Part shown: in pieces, positions 48,022 to 56,448 of the stretch | Layout of the letters: every line of letters starts with the position of its first letter | How positions within the stretch are numbered: position 1 is the stretch's first letter | Origin: an uncultured Acetatifactor sp. | GTDB taxonomy: Bacteria; Bacillota; Clostridia; Lachnospirales; Lachnospiraceae | Assembly: GCA_947624245.1 (NCBI GenBank) | Contig: CANQJL010000009.1 | Span: 25,821 to 89,820 of the forward strand | Direction: 5' to 3' | Length of the DNA: 64,000 nt | Notes under the pieces: generated by a model | Told to the model about the DNA's origin: nothing | The model's input: only the letters and a program-made list of their open reading frames with translations | The model's database searches: none | Program-made: the position numbers and the translations under genes

Positions 48022-50652
48022 CTAATTCCTCTTGTTATTAATCGCCGCCTGCGCCGCCGCGAGCCTTGCGATAGGCACCCGGAAGGGCGAGCAGGATACA
48101 TAGTTGAGCCCGATCTTGTGACAGAACTCCACGGAACTGGGATCGCCGCCGTGCTCGCCGCAGATTCCCACATGGAGATTGGGATTCTCGGCCTTGCCCA
48201 GCTTGATGGCCATCTCCATCAGTCTTCCCACGCCGTTCTGGTCCAGCTTTGCGAAGGGATCGCTCTCCAGAATTTTGGCGTTGTAGTAATCGATCAGGAA
48301 CTTGCCGGCGTCGTCTCTGGAGAAACCGTAGGTCATCTGCGTCAGGTCGTTGGTGCCGAAGCAGAAGAAATCGGCTTCCTTGGCCAGCTCATCGGCCGTC
48401 AGAGCGGCTCTGGGAATCTCGATCATGGTTCCCACCTCGTAATCCAGCTTCGCTCCCGCCGCTTTGATTTCCTCGTCGGCGGTGCTCACCACCACCTTCT
48501 TGACCACCTTCAGCTCCTTCAAATCGCATACCAGAGGAATCATGATCTCAGGTTTGATATTCCAGTCGGGATGATCCTTCTTCACTTCGATGGCAGCGCG
48601 AATCACGGCTTTGGTCTGCATTCTGGCGATCTCCGGATAGGTAACGGCCAGACGGCAGCCTCTGTGACCCATCATGGGGTTGATCTCATGGAGGCCGGCG
48701 ATGATCTTCCGGATCTGCTCCACGGTCTTGCCCTGAGCCGCAGCCAGCTTCTCAATGTCCGCGTCCTCGGTGGGAACGAACTCATGGAGAGGCGGATCCA
48801 GGAAACGGATCGTCACAGGATTTCCCTCCAGCGCCTCGTACAGCGCCTTGAAGTCTCCCTGCTGGTAAGGCAGGATCTTCTCCAATGCCTTCTCTCTCTC
48901 CTCCGCAGTGTCCGCGCAGATCATCTCGCGGAACGCGGCGATTCTCTCTTCGTCAAAGAACATATGCTCTGTGCGGCAGAGGCCGATGCCCTCTGCTCCC
49001 AGCTCTCTTGCCTTTCTGGCGTCCCTGGGAGTGTCCGCATTGGTGCGCACCTTTAACGTCCTGTACTTGTCCGCCCAGCGCATGATCCGCTCAAATTCTC
49101 CGGCTATGGTAGCGTCCACGGTAGGAATCTGCTCGCCGTAGATATTGCCGGTGGCACCATCAATGGAAATATAGTCTCCCTCGTGGAATTCTCTGCCCGC
49201 AAGGGTAAATCTCTTGTTCGCCTCGTCCATGGCGATATCGCCGCAGCCGGATACACAGCAGGTACCCATTCCGCGGGCCACAACGGCTGCGTGGGAGGTC
49301 ATACCGCCGCGAACGGTCAGAATGCCCTGCGCCACCTTCATGCCGGTGATATCCTCAGGGGAGGTCTCCAGGCGCACCAGAACCACCTTTTCGCCTCTGC
49401 CTGCCCACATTTCCGCGTCCTCTGCGGAGAACACGATCTTGCCGCAGGCAGCTCCGGGAGATGCTCCCAGACCCTTTCCGAGAGGCGTTGCCGCCTTCAG
49501 CGCAGCCGCGTCGAACTGAGGATGCAGCAGGGTGTCAAGGTTGCGGGGATCGATCATGGCCACGGCCTCCTCCTCGGTCCTCATGCCCTCGTCCACCAGG
49601 TCGCAGGCGATCTTCAAAGCGGCCTGCGCCGTCCTCTTGCCGTTCCTGGTCTGCAGCATATAGAGCTTTTTGTTCTCAATGGTGAACTCCATGTCCTGCA
49701 TGTCTCTGTAGTGATTCTCCAGAGTAGCGCACACGGTCTTGAACTGCTCGTACACCTCCGGCATCACCTCTGCCATCTTAGAGATTGGCATGGGCGTGCG
49801 CACACCGGCCACCACGTCCTCGCCCTGAGCGTTCATCAGGAATTCTCCCATCAGCTTCTTCTCCCCGGTAGCGGGGTCTCTGGTAAAGGCAACGCCGGTA
49901 CCGGACTCGTCGGACCAGTTGCCGAATGCCATCATCTGCACGTTTACAGCTGTACCCCAAGAATAGGGGATATCGTTGTCCCTGCGGTATACGTTCGCGC
50001 GGGGGTTATCCCAGGAACGGAAAACGGCCTTTACGGCTCCCATCAGCTGCTCCTTGGGATCGTCAGGGAAATCCTGACCGATCTTCGCCTTGTACTCGGC
50101 CTTGAATTGATTGGCCAGCTCCTTCAGATCGTCGGCGGTCAGCTCCACGTCCTGCTTTACGCCCCTCTTTGCTTTCATCTGATCGATCAGCTCTTCAAAA
50201 TATTTCTTTCCGACCTCCATCACCACGTCGGAGTACATCTGAATAAATCTTCGGTAGCAGTCCCATGCCCATCTCTCGTTGCCGGTCTGGGCAGCGATGG
50301 TGTTCACTACGGTCTCGTTCAGTCCCAGATTCAGGATTGTGTCCATCATGCCCGGCATGGAAGCCCTTGCGCCGGAACGGACGGAAACAAGAAGCGGATT
50401 CTTGGTGTCGCCGAATTTCTTTCCGGTGATCTCCTCCATCTTGCCGATATACTCGTTGATCTGTCCCTGAATCTCATCGTTGATCTGTCTGCCATCCTCG
50501 TAGTACTGAGTACACGCCTCTGTAGTGATGGTGAAGCCCTGCGGCACCGGCAGCCCCAAATTGGTCATCTCTGCCAGGTTTGCGCCCTTACCGCCCAGAA
50601 TCTCGCGCATGTTCGCGTTTCCTTCCGTAAACAAGTACACCCATTTTTTCAT
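48022..50652 (-). CDS. ppdK: Pyruvate, phosphate dikinase
   Basis: An 876-residue enzyme that interconverts pyruvate, ATP and phosphate with PEP, AMP and PPi in the glycolytic/gluconeogenic node. The N-terminal ATP-grasp part starts MKKWVYLFTEGNANMREILG and has RSGARASMPGMMDTILNLG. The central phospho-His is in GGMTSHAAVVARGMG. The C-terminal PEP/pyruvate barrel shows FGTNDLTQMTYGFSRDD, GICGEHGGDP and the terminal YVSCSPFRVPIARLAAAQAA. Length is standard. ATG 50652 gives the family N-terminus; an upstream GTG is possible. Confidence 0.97.
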   Translation of the reverse strand: MKKWVYLFTEGNANMREILGGKGANLAEMTNLGLPVPQGFTITTEACTQYYEDGRQINDEIQGQINEYIGKMEEITGKKFGDTKNPLLVSVRSGARASMPGMMDTILNLGLNETVVNTIAAQTGNERWAWDCYRRFIQMYSDVVMEVGKKYFEELIDQMKAKRGVKQDVELTADDLKELANQFKAEYKAKIGQDFPDDPKEQLMGAVKAVFRSWDNPRANVYRRDNDIPYSWGTAVNVQMMAFGNWSDESGTGVAFTRDPATGEKKLMGEFLMNAQGEDVVAGVRTPMPISKMAEVMPEVYEQFKTVCATLENHYRDMQDMEFTIENKKLYMLQTRNGKRTAQAALKIACDLVDEGMRTEEEAVAMIDPRNLDTLLHPQFDAAALKAATPLGKGLGASPGAACGKIVFSAEDAEMWAGRGEKVVLVRLETSPEDITGMKVAQGILTVRGGMTSHAAVVARGMGTCCVSGCGDIAMDEANKRFTLAGREFHEGDYISIDGATGNIYGEQIPTVDATIAGEFERIMRWADKYRTLKVRTNADTPRDARKARELGAEGIGLCRTEHMFFDEERIAAFREMICADTAEEREKALEKILPYQQGDFKALYEALEGNPVTIRFLDPPLHEFVPTEDADIEKLAAAQGKTVEQIRKIIAGLHEINPMMGHRGCRLAVTYPEIARMQTKAVIRAAIEVKKDHPDWNIKPEIMIPLVCDLKELKVVKKVVVSTADEEIKAAGAKLDYEVGTMIEIPRAALTADELAKEADFFCFGTNDLTQMTYGFSRDDAGKFLIDYYNAKILESDPFAKLDQNGVGRLMEMAIKLGKAENPNLHVGICGEHGGDPSSVEFCHKIGLNYVSCSPFRVPIARLAAAQAAINNKRN
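48032..48052. repeat. ppdK 3' end, partner of the copy at 40439-40459
   Basis: TTGTTATTAATCGCCGCCTGC encodes QAAINNK at the ppdK terminus and matches 40439-40459 at 19 of 21 positions, flanking a 7.6-kb segment. Confidence 0.5.
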
Positions 50653-50750
50653 GTTTGTCTGTCTTCCTTTCACTATAAAATTGTAGATAGCAGAAGCCGC
50701 TCGGCCGCTGACACGAAAAAAAGCCGAACCCCTTCGTTCAGTATGTACTT

Positions 50751-50779
50751 ATTGTAGCAATTTTACCAAAAAATAGCAA
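50751..50779 (-). promoter_or_regulatory. SigA-type promoter of ppdK
   Basis: Minus strand TTGCTA (50774-50779), 17-nt spacer, TACAAT (50751-50756). The leader is about 90 nt. Confidence 0.82.
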
Positions 50780-50786
50780 GGCTAAT

Positions 50787-51620
50787 TTATCTTTCCGGAA
50801 CAAAACTGTCAAAAATATAGATGTCAAAGTACTTTTTTGCCGTTTCCAGCTCTTCCTGACTCTTGATGGTCCATGCAGCCGCCTTGCCGTGGTACAGACT
50901 CCGGCAAAGGCTTCGCGAGAGCATTCCGGGATATTTATGGTTATACGCAATAAAATCCGGTCGGCCCAGCCAGTTGAACATCAGGTTCTGCAGCAGGAAA
51001 TACAGCAGTCCCTTGTACTCTCCCTCCCTGTAAAAAGCGTCCGAAAGCTGTCCTCGCACCACTCTCCGCCGATTGCGCCGGTACCAGAGCACGCCCAGCG
51101 GATTAAAGGACTCGATGCAGTACATTCCCCGATACCGGGACAGCAGCCTGTCCACCGCCGGACACAGAGAAACATCTGCGGACTCTATCTTCAGCTCCAC
51201 GATCAGAGGCACCTTCCCGTCGATCAGCTCCAGCACCTCCTCCAGCTTCGGGATCTTCTGGTCGGTGCCGCACAGCGACAGCTCCTGCAGCTCCTGCCAG
51301 GTCCGCCGGCTGAGCTTCCCCTCCACGCCGCACACGCGCTCCAGAGTAAAGTCATGGAACACCACGGGGATACGGTCTTTCGTCAGCTGCACGTCCAGCT
51401 CGATTCCGAATCCTGCGTCAACCGCTTTCCGGAAAGCGCGCAGCGAGTTCTCCGGCGCGTCACCGGCATTGTCGTGAAGCCCCCTGTGAGCGTACAGCCG
51501 TCCCACCAGCGGCGTCGCATCCGGCCGTCCTGTCATTCTGGGCATGATCATCAGCAGATACAGCAGTATCACCGCCAGCAGGCACAATATAATAATCAAT
51601 CCTATCGTCGGCAGATTCAT
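50787..51620 (-). CDS. Membrane-anchored glycerophosphodiester phosphodiesterase
   Basis: A 277-residue protein with an N-terminal membrane anchor (IGLIIILCLLAVILLYLLMI, about 6-25) and a GDPD barrel. Metal and catalytic residues are in YAHRGLHDN, APENSLRAF, IELDVQLTKD, VFHDFTLERV and LIVELKIE. The C-terminal AAAWTIKSQEEL segment is typical. It releases glycerol-3-phosphate from phospholipid or teichoic acid breakdown products. The ATG at 51620 follows GGAAGAGGAG; longer in-frame extensions cross the promoter. Confidence 0.9.
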   Translation of the reverse strand: MNLPTIGLIIILCLLAVILLYLLMIMPRMTGRPDATPLVGRLYAHRGLHDNAGDAPENSLRAFRKAVDAGFGIELDVQLTKDRIPVVFHDFTLERVCGVEGKLSRRTWQELQELSLCGTDQKIPKLEEVLELIDGKVPLIVELKIESADVSLCPAVDRLLSRYRGMYCIESFNPLGVLWYRRNRRRVVRGQLSDAFYREGEYKGLLYFLLQNLMFNWLGRPDFIAYNHKYPGMLSRSLCRSLYHGKAAAWTIKSQEELETAKKYFDIYIFDSFVPER

Positions 51621-51742
51621 TTTCCGATTTGCTCCTCTTCCGAAAACGTCCGGTCCGTCCGGACTGCTTCTAACACCAGCGGCATAACGAAAATCTCCCT
51701 GCCGCCCTCCCGCAGATTTTCCGGCTCCTTTGCATCTCAACT

Positions 51743-51771
51743 ATCATATCACACTTAAAAGTCGCGCACAA
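51743..51771 (-). promoter_or_regulatory. SigA-type promoter of the GDPD gene
   Basis: Minus strand TTGTGC (51766-51771), 17-nt spacer, TATGAT (51743-51748). Confidence 0.7.
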
Positions 51772-51803
51772 GCAAAAGTGCGCCGGCAAATCTTCATTTT
51801 TAC

Positions 51804-51831
51804 TTGCAATTTCCTTAAGATATTGTAAAAT
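51804..51831 (+). promoter_or_regulatory. SigA-type promoter of the ABC-F/PHP pair
   Basis: TTGCAA (51804-51809), 16-nt spacer, TAAAAT (51826-51831), about 45 nt before the ATG. Confidence 0.68.
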
Positions 51832-51877
51832 AGAGGATAGCTGTGCGCCGCGCGGCGTGCGGAGAAAGGTATGGGAT

Positions 51878-53515
51878 ATGATCAGTGCGAACAACGTAAC
51901 CTACAGAGTGGGCAAGAAAGCCCTGTTTGAAGATGTCAATATCAAATTTACGGAGGGCAACTGCTACGGTCTCATCGGAGCCAACGGCGCCGGCAAGTCT
52001 ACTTTTCTGAAGATCCTGTCCGGCAAACTCGAGACTACGAAGGGCGACATCACCGTTACGCCCGGACAGCGCCTGTCTGTGCTGGAACAGGACCATTTTA
52101 AATATGACGATTACACGGTCATGGATACGGTCATCATGGGAAATGAGCGTCTGTATCAGATCATGAAGGAAAAAGATGCCATCTACGCCAAGGAGGATTT
52201 CTCCGACGAGGACGGCATAAAAGCCAGCGAGCTGGAAGCGGAATTTGCCGAGATGGACGGCTGGGAGGCGGAGTCCAACGCCGCCATGCTCCTGAACGGA
52301 CTGGGAATTGATCCCCAGTTTCACTATGCCGTGATGAAGGATCTGGAGGGTCCCTTGAAGGTGAAGGTCCTCCTGGCAAAGGCGCTCTTCGGCAATCCCG
52401 ATATCCTGCTGCTGGACGAGCCCACCAACCACTTGGACTTAGACGCCATCGCCTGGCTGGAGGAATTTCTGATCGGCTTTGACAATACGGTGATCGTGGT
52501 GTCCCACGACCGCTATTTTCTGAATAAGGTCTGCACGCACACGGCGGATATCGACTATGGCAAGATTCAGCTGTATGCCGGCAACTACGACTTCTGGTAT
52601 GAGTCCAGCCAGCTTCTGATAAAACAGATGAAGGAGGCCAATAAGAAAAAGGAAGAGAAAATCAAAGAATTGCAGGAATTCATCTCCCGTTTCTCGGCCA
52701 ACGCTTCCAAGTCCAAGCAGGCCACCTCCAGAAAGCGCGCTCTGGAAAAGATCGAGCTGGACGAGATCAAACCCTCCAGCAGAAAATATCCGTATATTGA
52801 TTTCAGGCCGGACCGCGAGATCGGCAACGAGGTGCTCACCGTGGAACATCTCTCCAAGACCGTAAACGGCGAGAAGGTGCTGGACGACATCTCGTTCGTG
52901 ATGGGACATGACGACAAGATCGCGTTTGTAGGCAGTCAGGAGATTGCAAAGACCACCCTGTTCCGCATTCTCATGGGAGAGCTGGAGCCGGACGAGGGCA
53001 CTTATAAATGGGGCGTGACCACTTCGCAGGCCTACTTCCCCAAGGACAGCACGGAGGAGTTCGACAATGATCTCACCATCACGGACTGGCTCACAGGCTA
53101 CTCTCCCGTGAAGGACGTGACCTATGTCCGCGGCTTTCTGGGCCGTATGCTCTTTGCCGGCGAAGACGGCGTAAAAAAGGTAAAGGTGCTTTCCGGAGGC
53201 GAAAAGGTGCGCTGTCTGCTGTCCAAAATGATGATCAGCGGAGCCAACTGCCTGATTCTGGACGAACCCACGAACCATCTGGACATGGAGGCCATTACCG
53301 CCCTGAACAACGGTCTGATCAAGTTTCCCGGCGTAGCGTTGTTCTCCTGCCATGACCACCAGTTCGTGCAGACCACCGCGAACCGGATCATGGAGATCCT
53401 GCCGGACGGAAAGCTGATCGACAAGATCACTACCTACGACGAATACCTTGCCAGCGACGAGATGGCCAGAAAGCGCACCGTGTTTACCGCCAACAAAGAG
53501 GACGACGAAGACTGA
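51878..53515 (+). CDS. ABC-F ribosome-associated ATPase, YbiT-like
   Basis: A 545-residue cytosolic protein with two nucleotide-binding domains and no membrane part. Domain 1: Walker A LIGANGAGKST, signature LEGPLKVKVLLAKAL, Walker B ILLLDEPTNHLDLDA. A charged P-site-tRNA-interaction linker lies at about 235-310 (MKEANKKKEEKIKELQ). Domain 2: VLSGGEKVRCLLSKMM and LILDEPTNHLDME, but its Walker A reads VGSQEIAKTTL with Ala in place of the last Gly. ABC-F proteins act on the ribosomal E site; a resistance role is not implied. The start at 51878 has AAAGG upstream. Confidence 0.92.
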   Translation: MISANNVTYRVGKKALFEDVNIKFTEGNCYGLIGANGAGKSTFLKILSGKLETTKGDITVTPGQRLSVLEQDHFKYDDYTVMDTVIMGNERLYQIMKEKDAIYAKEDFSDEDGIKASELEAEFAEMDGWEAESNAAMLLNGLGIDPQFHYAVMKDLEGPLKVKVLLAKALFGNPDILLLDEPTNHLDLDAIAWLEEFLIGFDNTVIVVSHDRYFLNKVCTHTADIDYGKIQLYAGNYDFWYESSQLLIKQMKEANKKKEEKIKELQEFISRFSANASKSKQATSRKRALEKIELDEIKPSSRKYPYIDFRPDREIGNEVLTVEHLSKTVNGEKVLDDISFVMGHDDKIAFVGSQEIAKTTLFRILMGELEPDEGTYKWGVTTSQAYFPKDSTEEFDNDLTITDWLTGYSPVKDVTYVRGFLGRMLFAGEDGVKKVKVLSGGEKVRCLLSKMMISGANCLILDEPTNHLDMEAITALNNGLIKFPGVALFSCHDHQFVQTTANRIMEILPDGKLIDKITTYDEYLASDEMARKRTVFTANKEDDED

Positions 53516-54435
53516 TGCAAAGAATAGATCTGCATGTACACTCAAACTGCTCTGACGGAACCTTTTCCCCCACGCAGCTGGTGGACTATGCCATGGAAAA
53601 AGGACTGGCCGCTTTTGCCCTGACGGACCACGACACGGTGGACGGCTTGGAGGAGGCCATGGAATACGCCGAACGTCTGCGGAAAGAACGGGCCCGTCAC
53701 GGGGAGACGTCTCCCTCAGACCGCACCGCGCCGCCCGTTCCGGAGGTGATTCCCGGCATTGAGCTCTCCTCGGAATATCAGGGAGCGGACATTCATGTGG
53801 TGGGGTTGTACATTCGCTATCAGGACGAAACGTTTCGCAGGAGGCTGCGTGAATTTGTGGATTCCCGTGACGACCGCAACGAAAAGATGTGCGAAAAGCT
53901 GCGCGCGGCCGGCGTACCCGTCACCTATGAGGAGCTGCAGGCAGCCTACCCGGATTCGGTGATCACCCGCGCCCACTATGCGGGCTTTCTGCTGGAAAAG
54001 GGCTATATCAAGAGCAGGCAGGAGGCCTTTGACCGCTACATTGGCGATCACGCCCCCTGCTATATTCCTCGGGAAAAGATCACCCCCGTTCAGGCCGTGG
54101 AGCTCATTCTCGGCGCAGGAGGCATTCCCGTTCTGGCGCATCCCATTCTCTACCGCATGAGCATAGAGCGGCTGGAGTATCTGGTGGGGGAGCTCAAGAA
54201 GGCAGGGCTGATGGGAATCGAAGCGATCTACAGCACCTACAGCCCGGCGGACGAACGCCAGATCAGGGACCTGGCGCAGAAATATGACCTGCTCTTAAGC
54301 GGGGGCAGCGATTTCCACGGCGCCAACAAGCCCGGACTGGATCTGGGCCTGGGATACGGAAGGCTGTTCGTGCCGCAGGAGCTGCTGCAGGACATAAAAA
54401 GCGCCGTGAAAGCGAATGACGTGAACATAAAATAA
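53515..54435 (+). CDS. PHP domain phosphoesterase (TrpH/YciV type)
   Basis: A 306-residue polymerase-and-histidinol-phosphatase-family enzyme. Metal ligands: DLHVHSNCSDG, ALTDHDTVDGLEEA, PGIELSSEY, HVVGLYI, VLAHPILY and SGGSDFHGANKPG. Characterised relatives hydrolyse 3',5'-nucleoside bisphosphates or 5'-phosphorylated oligonucleotides. An acidic, Pro-rich insertion (about 58-80) is present near the start. The start codon overlaps the ABC-F stop in TGATG, so translation is coupled. Confidence 0.9.
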   Translation: MQRIDLHVHSNCSDGTFSPTQLVDYAMEKGLAAFALTDHDTVDGLEEAMEYAERLRKERARHGETSPSDRTAPPVPEVIPGIELSSEYQGADIHVVGLYIRYQDETFRRRLREFVDSRDDRNEKMCEKLRAAGVPVTYEELQAAYPDSVITRAHYAGFLLEKGYIKSRQEAFDRYIGDHAPCYIPREKITPVQAVELILGAGGIPVLAHPILYRMSIERLEYLVGELKKAGLMGIEAIYSTYSPADERQIRDLAQKYDLLLSGGSDFHGANKPGLDLGLGYGRLFVPQELLQDIKSAVKANDVNIK

Positions 54436-54470
54436 AAGCGGGACGGAGAACGGCTCCGGACCCGCTTTTT
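54434..54470. terminator. Terminator after the PHP gene
   Basis: AAAAGCGGG, inner stem CGGAG/CTCCG, CCCGCTTTTT. Both strands have T runs, so it can also serve the convergent protease gene. Confidence 0.88.
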
Positions 54471-54495
54471 CGTCACCTTCCTTTTTATATTTTTA

Positions 54496-55404
54496 TCATG
54501 TCGTCTGCCCGCTTCCGAGCCTTTCCATTCGCCTGCCTTCAAATGTCGCCAGCGCCACAACAATCCCCGCTCCGATCAGCATCACCGCAAGATACACCGC
54601 AAACGTCTCCGGTATCACATAGAACAGGAATCCCGCCAGGAACGTGGAGGAAAAATTGATCGTAAAATGCGCCAGCATGGACGGATACAGGCTGTCGTAC
54701 CGCTTTCTCAGCCAGCCCAGTCCCAATCCCATGAAAAAGGTGTAGGAGCCCTGGACAAGGTTGGCGTGCATGATGGCGAACATCAGCGCCTGCAGCACAT
54801 TGGCGATCCAAAAGGCGGCTTTGCGGTTCGCCATATTCCGCACCACCTTATCCGCATAATGGAATGTTATACCCCGGCACAAAAACTCCTCTCCTATGGG
54901 CGCAATAAAGATGCTGGTGAAAATCGCCACAGGGTCCACCCCCAGACCCGAAATCTCAACCATCTCCTCGTACTCACGGATCATGTCCGGAACGATATAT
55001 TCCGCGGACAGCAGGTATGCCGTACCGCTGATGCACATGAATCCGCCCATGAGAACCGTCACAAGAACTTTTCTGGCCGAAAAGACCCTGCCCGGATTCT
55101 GCGGCTTCGGCCTGCCCGCGCCGAAATAGTACCACAGTCCGAAAATTCCCAGCGCCGCAACATGGTAGGCCAAAAGAATGAGCGACTGGCTGTCCGTCAG
55201 CACTTCCGTCAACTTTTGCTCTATTTGGTCAACGCTCTGTATCCCTTTCGCCCCGCTGACAATTCCGACCGCTATAGAGATGACGATCATAAAGGCAACC
55301 AAAATCAGAATCTGAAGTGCCAGACTTGCCGCCACGGGCAATACGGTCATTCCCGTCCAGCCCGCCCTTTTCCAAAAACCGTCCTTACTTTTTGTATTTT
55401 CCAT
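54496..55404 (-). CDS. CPBP family intramembrane metalloprotease
   Basis: A 302-residue protein with about eight membrane segments. The Abi/CAAX-protease motifs are intact: EE in APIGEEFLCRGITFHYADKV (about residue 177), His in IMHANLVQG and the later FxxxH-like LAHFTINF. The family includes prenyl-protein processing, bacteriocin immunity and regulated proteolysis. The neighbours give no hint. GGAG lies five bases before the ATG at 55404. An upstream extension overlaps the small acidic gene. Confidence 0.88.
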   Translation of the reverse strand: MENTKSKDGFWKRAGWTGMTVLPVAASLALQILILVAFMIVISIAVGIVSGAKGIQSVDQIEQKLTEVLTDSQSLILLAYHVAALGIFGLWYYFGAGRPKPQNPGRVFSARKVLVTVLMGGFMCISGTAYLLSAEYIVPDMIREYEEMVEISGLGVDPVAIFTSIFIAPIGEEFLCRGITFHYADKVVRNMANRKAAFWIANVLQALMFAIMHANLVQGSYTFFMGLGLGWLRKRYDSLYPSMLAHFTINFSSTFLAGFLFYVIPETFAVYLAVMLIGAGIVVALATFEGRRMERLGSGQTT

Positions 55405-55429
55405 GTTCTCTCCAAACCGAACCCGCCGC

Positions 55430-55693
55430 TTACCCCTCAACGATCAGGTATCTGCCGTCTCCCACATCAAACACCTCGTCGGCGGAGAGGATCTCTTCGT
55501 CCATAGCACCTTCTATGTCGATTCCCTCCTCCTCAAAGTACTCGATCACTTCGTCCACAGAGTTTACAACCACGGCCATGCACTCTTCCAAAAAGTCCTC
55601 TGCTTCCTCCATCGTCTCCGCAACCTTCTCGGGAAAGAGCTGAAGCTGATTCTCCAAAAAGCACTCCAACACCTCGTCGTCAAACTCTCTCAT
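55430..55693 (-). CDS. Small acidic conserved protein
   Basis: An 87-residue, strongly acidic protein (MREFDDEVLECFLENQLQLF at the start, then AEDFLEECMAVVV, IEYFEEEGIDIEG and DVGDGRYLIVEG). It is compact and helical, without metal or catalytic motifs I can defend. AAGGAGG lies seven bases upstream. It follows its own promoter and precedes the CPBP protease by 25 nt. Confidence 0.62.
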   Translation of the reverse strand: MREFDDEVLECFLENQLQLFPEKVAETMEEAEDFLEECMAVVVNSVDEVIEYFEEEGIDIEGAMDEEILSADEVFDVGDGRYLIVEG

Positions 55694-55735
55694 CTGCACC
55701 CTCCTTAATATTGCCGACACACCGGCTTTGGCTAT

Positions 55736-55764
55736 ATGATAATCTTCTTATGCGTCTGCGTCAA
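55736..55764 (-). promoter_or_regulatory. SigA-type promoter of the small acidic gene and CPBP protease
   Basis: Minus strand TTGACG (55759-55764), 17-nt spacer, TATCAT (55736-55741). Confidence 0.75.
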
Positions 55765-55794
55765 TATCCTCTTGCCGGATTTTACATTCGGATT

Positions 55795-56409
55795 TTATAT
55801 TTCACCAAGCAGCCACTCCTTCGCCTCCCGGTACAGTCTGCCTACGGGAAGTCCCACAACATTGTTATAATCCCCGCGGATACCCTCCACATATCTGGCA
55901 AAGAAGCCCTGAATGCCGTAAGCGCCCGCCTTGTCCATAGGGTCTCCCGAAGCCACGTAACTGGCGATCTCGCTCTCGGTCATGGGAGAAACATACACTT
56001 CCGTCGTCTCGTGAAAGGTCTTTCGTTCCACGCCGCCCGCTCTGTCCTCCTGCCGCCTTCCCCTCGGAGGGCGATACAGCAGCGTCACGCCGGTGTACAC
56101 CTGATGGGACTGACCGGCAAGAAGCCGCAGCATTCGGGCCGCGTCCTCCTCGTCGGCAGGTTTGCCGAGAATCTTTTCGTCCTTCGCCACCACCGTGTCT
56201 GCGCCGATGACCAGCACGGCCTCGCCGTCCTCCTGCGTCTGCGCAAGCACCGCCTCGGCCTTCTGCAGCGACAGCTTTTCCACCAATTCTTCCGGCGAAG
56301 CTGCGGAAGCCTTCTCCTCCGCGCTGCTCACTCTTATCTCAAATTTCAATCCGATCTGCTCCAGCAGTTCCCGCCTTCTGGGGGACGCGGAGGCCAGTAT
56401 GATCCTCAT
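55795..56409 (-). CDS. maf: Maf-type nucleoside triphosphate pyrophosphatase
   Basis: A 204-residue house-cleaning pyrophosphatase that hydrolyses dTTP, UTP and modified pyrimidine nucleotides. Motifs: MRIILASASPRRRELLEQIG, VIGADTVVAKDEKILGKPAD and AYGIQGFFARYVEGIRGDYN in part, then VVGLPVGRLY. An insertion of about 15 basic residues (PPRGRRQEDRAGG) interrupts the usual loop before VYVSPMTESEI. It lies 39 nt downstream of ppk. Confidence 0.93.
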   Translation of the reverse strand: MRIILASASPRRRELLEQIGLKFEIRVSSAEEKASAASPEELVEKLSLQKAEAVLAQTQEDGEAVLVIGADTVVAKDEKILGKPADEEDAARMLRLLAGQSHQVYTGVTLLYRPPRGRRQEDRAGGVERKTFHETTEVYVSPMTESEIASYVASGDPMDKAGAYGIQGFFARYVEGIRGDYNNVVGLPVGRLYREAKEWLLGEI

Positions 56410-56448
56410 GGGAATCTCCCTTTCTGCCGTCAGGCCTTCCTGTATCCG

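Noticed and set aside
51878..53515. Antibiotic-resistance ABC-F protein
   Set aside because: Sequence and pairing with a PHP gene fit the YbiT-like housekeeping branch; nothing indicates a resistance determinant.
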